A DNA stretch of 7,214 nucleotides from Pseudomonadota bacterium (GTDB taxonomy: Bacteria > Pseudomonadota > Alphaproteobacteria > Acetobacterales > Acetobacteraceae). The DNA is taken from assembly GCA_021807975.1 (NCBI GenBank), contig JAKBCJ010000246.1, positions 1 through 7,214 of the forward strand. Direction: 5' to 3'. The notes below the pieces were generated by a model, which was given only the letters and a program-made list of their open reading frames with translations, was not told where the DNA came from and did no database searches. Both the position numbers and the translations under genes were made by a program. Every line of letters begins with the position of its first letter. The first letter of the stretch is position 1. Shown here piece by piece: positions 1-6,188 of this stretch.

Positions 1-1018
1 TTTTGATGCCCAGGTCGTGGCAATCCTGCGTGAACTTGCGCGCGACCTCGATCCGCATGCCCTTCTTGATGTTGTGCAGGATCTGCTGGTTGCCGCTTTC
101 GTAGCCGACCAGCAGCAGGCGCAGGCCGTTGGCCTTCAGCACTTCCAGGGTCTTACGCGGCACGTTTGCCTTGGCGTTGCAGGACCAGGTGACGCCCATC
201 TTGCCGAGTTCCCTGGCGATCGCCTCGGCGCGCGGCAAGTTGTCGGTGAACGTGTCGTCGTCGAAAAAGAACTCTTTCACGTTCGGCCACATTGCCTTGG
301 CGCGGCGGATTTCCTCGGCGACGTGTTCGGGGGAGCGGACGCGGTAGCGATGGCCGCCCACGGTCTGCGGCCACAGGCAGAAGGTGCAATGCGATTTGCA
401 GCCGCGGCCGGTGTACAGCGAGATATAGGGGTGCATCAGGTAACCGATGAAGTAGTCCTCGATGCGCAGGTCCCGCTTGTACACGTCGGTGACGAAGGGC
501 AGAGAGTCCATGTCCTCCAGCGTTTGGCGGTCCTTGTTGTGAACGATCGCGCCGGCGCTGTCGCGGTAAGAGATTCCGTCCACCGTGGCCCAGTCGCGGC
601 CCTCGGCGATTTCCTTGATGGTAAAGTCGAACTCATTGCGGGCGACGAAGTCGATGACCGCACCCTGCGTGAGGCTTTCGGTGGGCTGCACGGCGACTTT
701 TGCGCCGACCATTCCGATTTTCAGCGACGGGTTGGCGGCCTTCAGGGCTTCAGCCACCTTCACGTCGGAGGCAAAGGAGGGGGTTGAGGTGTGCATGATG
801 CACAGCTCGTAATCACGGATCTGGCGAACGACTTCGTCCAGCTCGATACGTGCCGGAGGGGCGTCGATCAGCTTGCTGCCTGGCACCAGGGCGGCGGGCT
901 GGGCGAGCCAGGTTGGGAACCAGAAGGACTTGATCTCCCGCTTCGCCTGGTAGCGCGAGCCGGCGCCGCCGTCGAAACCGTCAAAAGAGGGCGGCTGCAG
1001 GAAGAGGGTCTTCATCAT
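1..1018 (-). CDS. hpnJ: HpnJ, hopanoid biosynthesis B12-binding radical SAM protein (3' end outside window)
   Basis: Partial gene: 339 codons are present with no stop before the left edge, so the C-terminal part (roughly a quarter by family length) is missing. The protein begins MMKTLFLQPPSFDGF. Residues about 1-150 resemble a cobalamin-binding Rossmann domain (stretch ELCIMHTSTPSFASD). The radical SAM motif follows as GRGCKSHCTFCLW, with cluster cysteines C207, C211 and C214 in CxxxCxxC spacing. In characterised hopanoid producers HpnJ performs the ring contraction that turns BHT-glucosamine into BHT cyclitol ether, after HpnI adds GlcNAc and HpnK deacetylates it. The start at 1018 overlaps the hpnI stop as ATGA. 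A second ATG follows immediately at 1015, so the exact initiator could be either. A weak purine-rich stretch lies about 13 nt upstream. Family assignment is strong; the specific reaction is taken from the family. Confidence 0.93.
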   Translation of the reverse strand, partial: MMKTLFLQPPSFDGFDGGAGSRYQAKREIKSFWFPTWLAQPAALVPGSKLIDAPPARIELDEVVRQIRDYELCIMHTSTPSFASDVKVAEALKAANPSLKIGMVGAKVAVQPTESLTQGAVIDFVARNEFDFTIKEIAEGRDWATVDGISYRDSAGAIVHNKDRQTLEDMDSLPFVTDVYKRDLRIEDYFIGYLMHPYISLYTGRGCKSHCTFCLWPQTVGGHRYRVRSPEHVAEEIRRAKAMWPNVKEFFFDDDTFTDNLPRAEAIARELGKMGVTWSCNAKANVPRKTLEVLKANGLRLLLVGYESGNQQILHNIKKGMRIEVARKFTQDCHDLGIK

Positions 1019-2364
1019 CGCGTCTTGTTTCCCTGTATCGGGCGAAGTGTGTTGGTCTGCCGGGTAAATGGCGGTGGCGTGTCCGCATGCAAGCCATGAC
1101 CGCGCCAATCGACCTGGCGCCCGCCATAACTGGCCAGCATAACGGCTACGGAAAAAATGTCTCGCAACGGCAAAAGCCAGACCGGGCAAGAGAATGCAAG
1201 AGCGGCGTCGTCATTGCTGCCCCGTTCCCGGGTCCATAGTGGCAGCAGCGCCGCATCGACGCCCAGCGCGGCAGTGGCGCGCAGGACCCAGGCGATCATG
1301 AACAGGCCAATCGACCAGGGCGCGGCGCCGGCCAGCGGGATCGCCAGAAGCGCCCAGAACAGCGGGTATTGCAGCACCGACGCCGCGAATCCGGCCGGTT
1401 CCAGCGCTCGGATGGTCCGAGCCCAGCGGAGTTCGTGGCGGAAGAGGGCGGAAAGGGTGGGTTCGGGCACCGTGGTCAGCGGCACGGTTTGGGCGAGGGC
1501 GACCCGCATGCCCAGCGCCGCGATGCGCCGCCCCAGCACGTTGTCGTCGGCGAGGTGATCGACCAGGGCGGCGAGGCCGCCGATGCGCTCCAGATCGCGG
1601 CGGCGCAGGCACATGGTCGCGCCCAGGCAGTCCTGGCGGCCGAAGGCGCGGGCGAGGACTGCGCCGGGCAGGAAACCGTGGGTGATCTGGGTGGCACCGA
1701 GGCGGGCGGGCAAACCCGGGGGGCGGGGGGCTGGGGTGGTGCTTTTGCTTCCCGTGATGGCCGGGGATGAAGGGGGCCGTCCCGACGTCTCGTTCCGCCG
1801 ATATCCCGGGGACGGGCCGGGGTTTGGCGCGCCGGGGTTTGGCGCGGGGATGGTGCCGGCGGGCAGGCCTGCGTACAGGGTGGTTACCAAGCCTACGCCG
1901 GGTGACTCCAGCGCGGCGACCAGACGGTCGAGGTAGTCGGGGCGGACATGCACGTCGGAGTCGGCGATGACGATGGTATCGTGGCGGGCGGCGGGGAACA
2001 TGTTGATCAGGTTGCCGACCTTACGGTTCGCGCCGTGCAGGGTCGGGTCGATCGTCAGGGCGATATCGGCGGCGGGGAAGCGCGATTGCAGGCGGCGGAC
2101 GGTAGCGATGGCGGGGTCGGCTTCGGACTGGACGCCAAAAACGATCTGCCATACGGGGTAGTCCTGCTCGCACAGGGTCGCCAAGGCGGCTTCCAGCAGG
2201 GGTTCGTCGCCGTAAAGCGGCTTGAGGACCGTGACTGGCGGGCGTTCGGCGGCGGCCTTGGCCGGCTTGCGGGCGAATGAAGCGACCAGGCGTGACGCCG
2301 CCAGGGCCTGTGCTGCCCCAATTCCGGCCAGCCCGGCGGCCAGGCCGGCCAGGGCGGGGATCAT
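1015..2364 (-). CDS. hpnI: HpnI, hopanoid (BHT) N-acetylglucosaminyltransferase with an unusual internal insert
   Basis: 449-residue GT2/GT21-type membrane glycosyltransferase related to ceramide glucosyltransferases. In the family it transfers GlcNAc to bacteriohopanetetrol. Visible features in order: a hydrophobic N-terminal segment (about 3-30); the nucleotide-sugar fold opening TVLKPLYGDEPLLEAAL (45-61); the metal-binding DSD at 135-137 in IVIADSDVHV; RQDCLGATM (243-251); the acidic DHLADDNVLG (269-278); HELRW (310-314), equivalent to the QxxRW motif; and hydrophobic C-terminal membrane segments (about 328-365 and 393-412) ending in RQVDWRG. Between LYAGLPAG and ARLGATQ sits a Pro/Gly/Ser/Thr-rich stretch of about 50 residues (about 169-219) that I do not recognise in this family; without it the length is 398 aa, near the usual size. 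All catalytic motifs are intact, so the protein may still work. The start overlaps the hpnM stop (ATGA), and the stop overlaps the hpnJ start. Confidence 0.92.
   Translation of the reverse strand: MIPALAGLAAGLAGIGAAQALAASRLVASFARKPAKAAAERPPVTVLKPLYGDEPLLEAALATLCEQDYPVWQIVFGVQSEADPAIATVRRLQSRFPAADIALTIDPTLHGANRKVGNLINMFPAARHDTIVIADSDVHVRPDYLDRLVAALESPGVGLVTTLYAGLPAGTIPAPNPGAPNPGPSPGYRRNETSGRPPSSPAITGSKSTTPAPRPPGLPARLGATQITHGFLPGAVLARAFGRQDCLGATMCLRRRDLERIGGLAALVDHLADDNVLGRRIAALGMRVALAQTVPLTTVPEPTLSALFRHELRWARTIRALEPAGFAASVLQYPLFWALLAIPLAGAAPWSIGLFMIAWVLRATAALGVDAALLPLWTRERGSNDDAALAFSCPVWLLPLRDIFSVAVMLASYGGRQVDWRGHGLHADTPPPFTRQTNTLRPIQGNKTR
1704..1736 (+). other. Potential G-quadruplex motif in the hpnI template strand
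   Basis: Five runs of three or more G occur at 1704-1706, 1708-1710, 1718-1723, 1725-1730 and 1733-1736, with loops of 1, 7, 1 and 2 nt. The strand is plus, which is the template strand for hpnI; the mRNA is C-rich here. The motif lies at the insert's downstream (protein C-terminal) edge. Whether it folds is not known. Confidence 0.55.
1705..1865 (-). other. In-frame insert in hpnI bounded by 8-bp direct repeats (candidate repeat-element insertion)
   Basis: The octamer ggcgggca (plus strand) occurs at 1705-1712 and again at 1858-1865. The copies are 153 bp apart, exactly 51 codons. Between them is low-complexity, G-rich DNA encoding PNPGA-type repeats followed by a Pro/Ser/Thr-rich run. This contrasts with the conserved glycosyltransferase sequence on both sides. 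Removing one repeat plus the intervening DNA restores a continuous GLPARLG joint. The octamer would fit a target-site duplication, but the region is G-rich, so a chance match or a slippage origin is possible. No terminal inverted repeats and no transposase are visible. Confidence 0.5.
1817..1846. repeat. Perfect 2 x 15-bp tandem repeat inside hpnI
   Basis: The unit ccggggtttggcgcg is repeated exactly at 1817-1831 and 1832-1846. The 15-bp period keeps the reading frame and gives the five-residue protein repeat APNPG/APNPG at about residues 174-183 of HpnI. Such a tract is prone to slippage and could vary in copy number between strains. Confidence 0.9.
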
Positions 2365-2996
2365 GAACTCAGTGCGCCGTCCGACAAATCGGCAACCTTA
2401 CGGTTCAGGCTGGCGATCAAGGCGTCGGCATCGCCGCCGGCCAGGATTTTGCGGAAGTCGGAGCGCTGGACGGCGACGCGGCTGATAGAGCCGTCGAGCA
2501 GTACGTCCACCACGCGCCAGACGCCGTTGCCGTCGCGCATGACGTAGTCCAGGCGGAATTTCTGGCCGCCGGCGACGATCTGACTGCCGACGATGCGGTC
2601 GGTCCCGGAGTCGCGGGCACCGGGCAGAACCTGGAACTGCTCGCCGTCGTATTTGTCGAAATTGGCAACGTAGGTTGCCACGGTGAAGCTGCGGAAGGCT
2701 TTCAGCAGACGCTCCCGCACGTCGGGGGCCATGGTGTCCCAGCGCAAGCCGACCGAGACTTTCAGCACGGTCCGCAGGTCGAAGACCTTGTCCACCACCG
2801 GCGCCAGCGTTTCAAAGCGTTGGGTGAAGGGGGTATGGTGACCGGCCTTCATCACGGTTTCCAGGCCCGCGTACAACTCGTGCAGGGGGGCTTCCATCTG
2901 CGTGTCGGCGTCCGGTGCGGCGACAGACGGGTATGTGCGGGCAACGGCGAGGGCCGAAGCCGTCAACAGCAGGGTCCGGCGGGTCAGGCTGATCAT
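2361..2996 (-). CDS. hpnM: HpnM, MlaC/Ttg2D-like exported hopanoid-associated protein
   Basis: 211-residue exported protein. The N-terminus MISLTRRTLLLTASALAVA has twin arginines at 6-7 followed by a hydrophobic core. This suggests a Tat-type (or ordinary Sec) signal peptide, with likely cleavage near the AA pair at 26-27. The mature part matches the MlaC/Ttg2D periplasmic lipid-carrier fold: VVDKVFDL (67-74), FDKYDGEQFQV (113-123), and the C-terminal block GVWRVVDVLLDGSISRV (158-174) followed by QRSDFRKIL (177-185). MlaC proteins carry phospholipids across the periplasm. HpnM is the hopanoid-cluster member of this family, and its cargo is inferred to be hopanoid. Its stop overlaps hpnI and its start overlaps the dxs stop, both as ATGA. 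No strong ribosome binding site precedes it, consistent with translational coupling. Confidence 0.88.
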   Translation of the reverse strand: MISLTRRTLLLTASALAVARTYPSVAAPDADTQMEAPLHELYAGLETVMKAGHHTPFTQRFETLAPVVDKVFDLRTVLKVSVGLRWDTMAPDVRERLLKAFRSFTVATYVANFDKYDGEQFQVLPGARDSGTDRIVGSQIVAGGQKFRLDYVMRDGNGVWRVVDVLLDGSISRVAVQRSDFRKILAGGDADALIASLNRKVADLSDGALSS

Positions 2997-4981
2997 CGCG
3001 ACGTGATAACTTTCGTGGAGCCGCTGGCCGGGACTTCGATCCCCATGGCGGACAGCGCCGCCGCGACGATATCCTTGGCGGACAATCCGGCCTCGGCCAA
3101 CTGTTTGGCCTGGGAGTCGTGGTCGATATAAACGTCGGGCATAACCATCGGCCGTACCTTCAGCCCGCTGTCGAGCAGGCCCTTCCAGGCGAGATGGTGC
3201 ATGACCTGGGCGCTGAAACCGCCGATCGAGGCTTCCTCGATGGTGATCAGTACCTGATGATTCCGCGCGAGCTGTTCCAGCATGGCGGTATCGATGGGTT
3301 TGGCGAAGCGGGCATCGGCGACGGTGGTGGGGAAGCCGCGGGCGGCCAGTTCGTCGGCGGCCTTCATCGCGTCGGCGAGCCGGGTTCCCAGTGAGAGGAT
3401 GGCGATGTTGGTGCCTTCGCGGACGATGCGGCCCTTGCCCAGTGTCAGGATCTCGCCGGCCGTCGGCAGGGCGACTCCGGTGCCCTCGCCGCGCGGATAG
3501 CGGAATGCGCTGGGCCGGTCGTCGATCGCGGCGGCGGTGGCGACGACGTGCATCAGCTCCGCCTCATCCGACGGGGCCATGATGACCATGTTGGGCAGAC
3601 AGCCGAGGAACGAGAGGTCGAAGCTGCCGGCGTGGGTGGCGCCGTCGGCGCCGACATAGCCCGCGCGGTCCATCGCGAAACGCACCGGCAGCGACTGCAG
3701 CGCCACGTCATGTACGATCTGGTCGTACCCGCGTTGCAGGAAGGTCGAGTAGATGGCGCAGAACGGTTTCATACCCTCCGTCGCCATGCCGGCGGCGAAA
3801 GTCACGGCGTGCTGTTCGGCGATGCCGACATCGAACGTCCGGTCGGGGAATTGTTTGGCAAAGCGGTCCAGGCCGGTGCCGGACGGCATCGCGGCGGTCA
3901 CCGCGACGATGGCCGGGTCCCTGGCGGCTTCCTGGATCAATGCGTCGGCGAACACCTTGGTGTAGCCGGGCGGTCCCGGCGGGGCTTTCGCCTGCTCGCC
4001 GGTGATGACGTTGAACTTGGAAACGCCGTGATACTTGTCGGCGGATCGTTCGGCCGGTGCGTATCCCTTGCCCTTTTGAGTGATGACGTGAACCAGGATG
4101 GGGCCGGTTTCCTCCGCTTCGCGCACATTGCGCAGGACGGGCAGCAGGTGATCCAGGTTATGGCCGTCGATCGGGCCGACGTAGTAGAAGCCCATTTCCT
4201 CGAACAGCGTGCCGCCCGTCAGGATGCCGCGGGCATATTCCTCGGCGCGTCCAAGCGTGCGTTCGATGCCGCGTGGGAAGCGTTTGGCCATGCGACCGGC
4301 GAGTTCGCGAAGCGTCAGGAAGCTGCGCGAGGACATCAGGCGGGAGAGATAGGCGCTCATGGCGCCGACGGGGGGCGCGATCGACATGTCGTTGTCGTTG
4401 AGGATGACGATCAGGCGGGATTTCAAGGCGCCGGCGTTGTTCATCGCCTCATACGCCATTCCGGCGCTCATGGCGCCGTCGCCGATCACGGCGATGACGT
4501 TGCGGTCGTCGCGTTTCAGGTGCTTGGCGGCGCGTTCGGCGTCGGTGGCCGCGACGTATTGCGCGGTCTTGAGGTCGCGGGCCACGGCCATGCCGAGGCC
4601 GGCGGAAATGGAGGTGGAGGAGTGTGCGGCACCGAACGGGTCGTATTCGCTTTCCGACCGCTTGGTGAAGCCGGACAGGCCACCGCCTTGGCGCAGCGTG
4701 CGGATCCGGTCGCGGCGTCCGGTCAATATCTTGTGCGGGTAGGCCTGGTGGCCGACATCCCATAGCAGGCGGTCGCGCGGGGTGTCGAAGACGGCGTGGA
4801 TCGCGACGGTGAGTTCGACCACGCCCAGCGACGCACCCAGATGGCCGCCTGTTACAGAGACCGCATCGACCGTTTCCGCCCGCAACTCATCAGCGAGTTC
4901 GCGCAGTTGTTCGGGGGAAAAGTTACGCAAGTCCTCCGGGTATCGAACACGGTCGAGTAACGGCGTGCGAATCGGACTCAT
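2993..4981 (-). CDS. dxs: 1-deoxy-D-xylulose-5-phosphate synthase
   Basis: 662-residue, full-length DXS. This cytosolic thiamine-diphosphate enzyme condenses pyruvate with glyceraldehyde 3-phosphate to DXP, the entry and usual flux-controlling step of the MEP isoprenoid pathway. Visible motifs: GGHLGASLG (45-53, with the His used in catalysis), WDVGHQAYPHKILTGR (74-89), the ThDP-binding GDGAMSAGMAYEA (167-179) ending in LNDNDMSI (194-201), the catalytic glutamate E389 in GIAEQHAVTFAAGM, and the transketolase C-terminal domain around TIEEASIGGFS (580-590). A charged/Ala-rich stretch at about 138-159, just before the ThDP motif, looks longer than usual for the family. The start at 4981 is set by a clear AGGAGA a few nt upstream. 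dxs follows ispA by 17 bp, and its stop overlaps the hpnM start, putting precursor supply and hopanoid tailoring in one operon. Confidence 0.98.
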   Translation of the reverse strand: MSPIRTPLLDRVRYPEDLRNFSPEQLRELADELRAETVDAVSVTGGHLGASLGVVELTVAIHAVFDTPRDRLLWDVGHQAYPHKILTGRRDRIRTLRQGGGLSGFTKRSESEYDPFGAAHSSTSISAGLGMAVARDLKTAQYVAATDAERAAKHLKRDDRNVIAVIGDGAMSAGMAYEAMNNAGALKSRLIVILNDNDMSIAPPVGAMSAYLSRLMSSRSFLTLRELAGRMAKRFPRGIERTLGRAEEYARGILTGGTLFEEMGFYYVGPIDGHNLDHLLPVLRNVREAEETGPILVHVITQKGKGYAPAERSADKYHGVSKFNVITGEQAKAPPGPPGYTKVFADALIQEAARDPAIVAVTAAMPSGTGLDRFAKQFPDRTFDVGIAEQHAVTFAAGMATEGMKPFCAIYSTFLQRGYDQIVHDVALQSLPVRFAMDRAGYVGADGATHAGSFDLSFLGCLPNMVIMAPSDEAELMHVVATAAAIDDRPSAFRYPRGEGTGVALPTAGEILTLGKGRIVREGTNIAILSLGTRLADAMKAADELAARGFPTTVADARFAKPIDTAMLEQLARNHQVLITIEEASIGGFSAQVMHHLAWKGLLDSGLKVRPMVMPDVYIDHDSQAKQLAEAGLSAKDIVAAALSAMGIEVPASGSTKVITSR

Positions 4982-4985
4982 TGAA

Positions 4986-4991
4986 TCTCCT
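4986..4991 (-). promoter_or_regulatory. Shine-Dalgarno site of dxs
   Basis: Minus-strand AGGAGA, 4 nt before the dxs ATG at 4981 and inside the 17-bp ispA-dxs gap. It is the strongest ribosome binding site in the leftward unit and fixes the dxs start. Confidence 0.8.
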
Positions 4992-4998
4992 GTTTCGG

Positions 4999-5910
4999 TC
5001 AGCTTCGCCGCGCGACGACGAAAGCAGCCAGGGCACGCAAGTTGGCTGCCCGTTCGCCAAACCCATCCAGATAGGCCGCGGCCTGCCCAGCGAGCATTTC
5101 GGCGTGGGAGCGGGCCAGATCCAAGCCTAATACCGCGACCATGGTTGCCTTTCCAGCCGCCGCGTCCTTACCGGCGGTCTTGCCGATCTCGGCGGCGTCG
5201 CCCTCCACATCCAAAACGTCGTCGGCGATTTGGAACGCGGCACCGAGATCGCGGCCATAAGCGGCCAGCAGATGACGCTGCTGGGCGCTGGCGCGTCCCA
5301 GGATCGCCCCTGCTTCCGCACTATATTGGATCAATCTGCCGGTTTTCAGCGCCTGTAGCCGGGTGACGGCGGGTCCGTCCAGTGTTTTGCCTTCCGCGGC
5401 CATGTCGATCATCTGGCCGCCAGCCATGCCGCGGGCGCCGGCCGCGGCGCCCAAGGCCACGACCAGTTCGCAACGGGCCTGGGGATCGGAGTGGGTATCG
5501 GCCTCGCCCAAGACCTCGAAAGCCCGGCATTGCAGGGCGTCGCCGGCCAGAATCGCGGTTGCTTCGTCGAACGCCTTGTGGGCGCTGGGCTTGCCGCGGC
5601 GCAGGTCGTCGTCGTCCATCGCCGGCAGGTCGTCATGCACCAGCGAGTAGGCGTGCAGCATTTCCACCGAGGCCGCCACGCGCGCGGCGCATGTCTGGTT
5701 CACGCCAAACAGGGCGGCTGTTTCCATCACCAGGAACGCGCGCAGGCGCTTGCCGCCGCCCAGTGTGGCGTAGCGCATCGCTTCGGCCAGGCGACCTTCG
5801 GCGCCTTCGACCGGGGGTAGAAGGGTATCAAGGGCCTGCTCCACCGCGGCGGCGGCGCGCGCCATTTCGGCTGGCAGGTCAATGTTTGAAAGCGAACTAA
5901 CCGACGCCAC
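4999..5910 (-). CDS. ispA: Farnesyl diphosphate synthase (short-chain polyprenyl synthase)
   Basis: Trans-prenyltransferase that condenses DMAPP/GPP with IPP to make FPP, the substrate for squalene and hence hopanoids. Motifs: LGGGKRLRAFLV; the first Asp-rich motif DDLPAMD followed by DDDLRRGKPSAHKAF; LKTGRLIQYSAEAG; and the second Asp-rich motif DDVLD followed by GKTAGKDAAAGKATMV. HAYSLVHDD, with Tyr five residues before the first Asp of that motif, resembles E. coli IspA rather than GGPP synthases. The start is uncertain. The frame is open up to ATG 6063, with further candidates at ATG 5952, GTG 5910 and ATG 5865. GTG 5910 (303 aa, GGGG six nt upstream) fits family length and keeps the LPAEMARAAAAVEQAL helix; 5865 would give 288 aa and 5952 would give 317 aa. 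The gene heads the leftward operon. xseB, often found before ispA in proteobacteria, is absent. Confidence 0.93.
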   Translation of the reverse strand: MASVSSLSNIDLPAEMARAAAAVEQALDTLLPPVEGAEGRLAEAMRYATLGGGKRLRAFLVMETAALFGVNQTCAARVAASVEMLHAYSLVHDDLPAMDDDDLRRGKPSAHKAFDEATAILAGDALQCRAFEVLGEADTHSDPQARCELVVALGAAAGARGMAGGQMIDMAAEGKTLDGPAVTRLQALKTGRLIQYSAEAGAILGRASAQQRHLLAAYGRDLGAAFQIADDVLDVEGDAAEIGKTAGKDAAAGKATMVAVLGLDLARSHAEMLAGQAAAYLDGFGERAANLRALAAFVVARRS

Positions 5911-6104
5911 CGCGAACCCCGTTATCAGCGACTCCACCACATGGGAGCCCATTGTTCTTTGGTTAACATGTTGGACGCCATCGTGCATGATAACCACGGC
6001 GCGACGTGTGTGATTGTTGCAAAATTGCCACGCGACCGGCGGGGGCAGCCACTTGTCCGGCATTGTGCGGAGCGCGGACCTGGCGCCGGAGCGAATATGC
6101 GGCG

Positions 6105-6133
6105 TTGCGGCAGAACTTCCGACCTGCCATATG
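6105..6133 (+). promoter_or_regulatory. Candidate sigma70-type promoter for ispH-hpnH
   Basis: TTGCGG at 6105-6110 and CATATG at 6128-6133 are separated by 17 bp, 55 bp before the ispH start. The match to consensus is partial, and no transcription data are available to support it. Confidence 0.25.
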
Positions 6134-6175
6134 CGGATTCGGTTAATCCAAACTTCCCCGGTCCGGTATCAACTC

Positions 6176-6180
6176 GGAGA
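6176..6180 (+). promoter_or_regulatory. Shine-Dalgarno site of ispH
   Basis: GGAGA ends 8 nt before the ATG at 6189 and supports that start. Confidence 0.7.
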
Positions 6181-6188
6181 GTGTCTGC

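Larger units (their letters stand above)
5911..6188. promoter_or_regulatory. Divergent intergenic region between ispA and ispH
   Basis: About 280 bp (236 bp if ispA starts at 5952) separate the divergent starts, so promoters for both units must lie here or within the uncertain ispA 5' end. I see no convincing small gene, tRNA, riboswitch or terminator. The half nearest ispA is less GC-rich than the surrounding genes, including the AT-rich stretch tgttgcaaaattgcc near 6013-6028. On the ispA side no hexamer pair with good spacing stood out. Confidence 0.6.

Noticed and set aside
17..787. Plus-strand open frame of 256 codons
   Set aside because: It is antisense to hpnJ, which carries the radical SAM cysteines and B12-domain features in the opposite frame.
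1211..1612. Arg/Pro-rich minus-strand frame overlapping hpnI
   Set aside because: It is in an alternative frame of hpnI with composition typical of a shifted GC-rich frame and no independent support.
3548..4765. Long plus-strand open frame of 405 codons
   Set aside because: It lies fully antisense to dxs, whose product is unmistakable. The translation is His/Gly/Val-rich with no recognisable domain, typical of a GC-rich antisense frame.
5960..5996. Inverted repeat tggtta / taacca and palindrome aacatgtt near the ispA start
   Set aside because: Arms of 6 and 4 bp with a long spacer are too short to claim an operator without comparative data.
5953..6188. Possible xseB or other small gene before ispA
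   Set aside because: No frame in this interval gives a recognisable XseB-like helical protein or a plausible start with a ribosome binding site.
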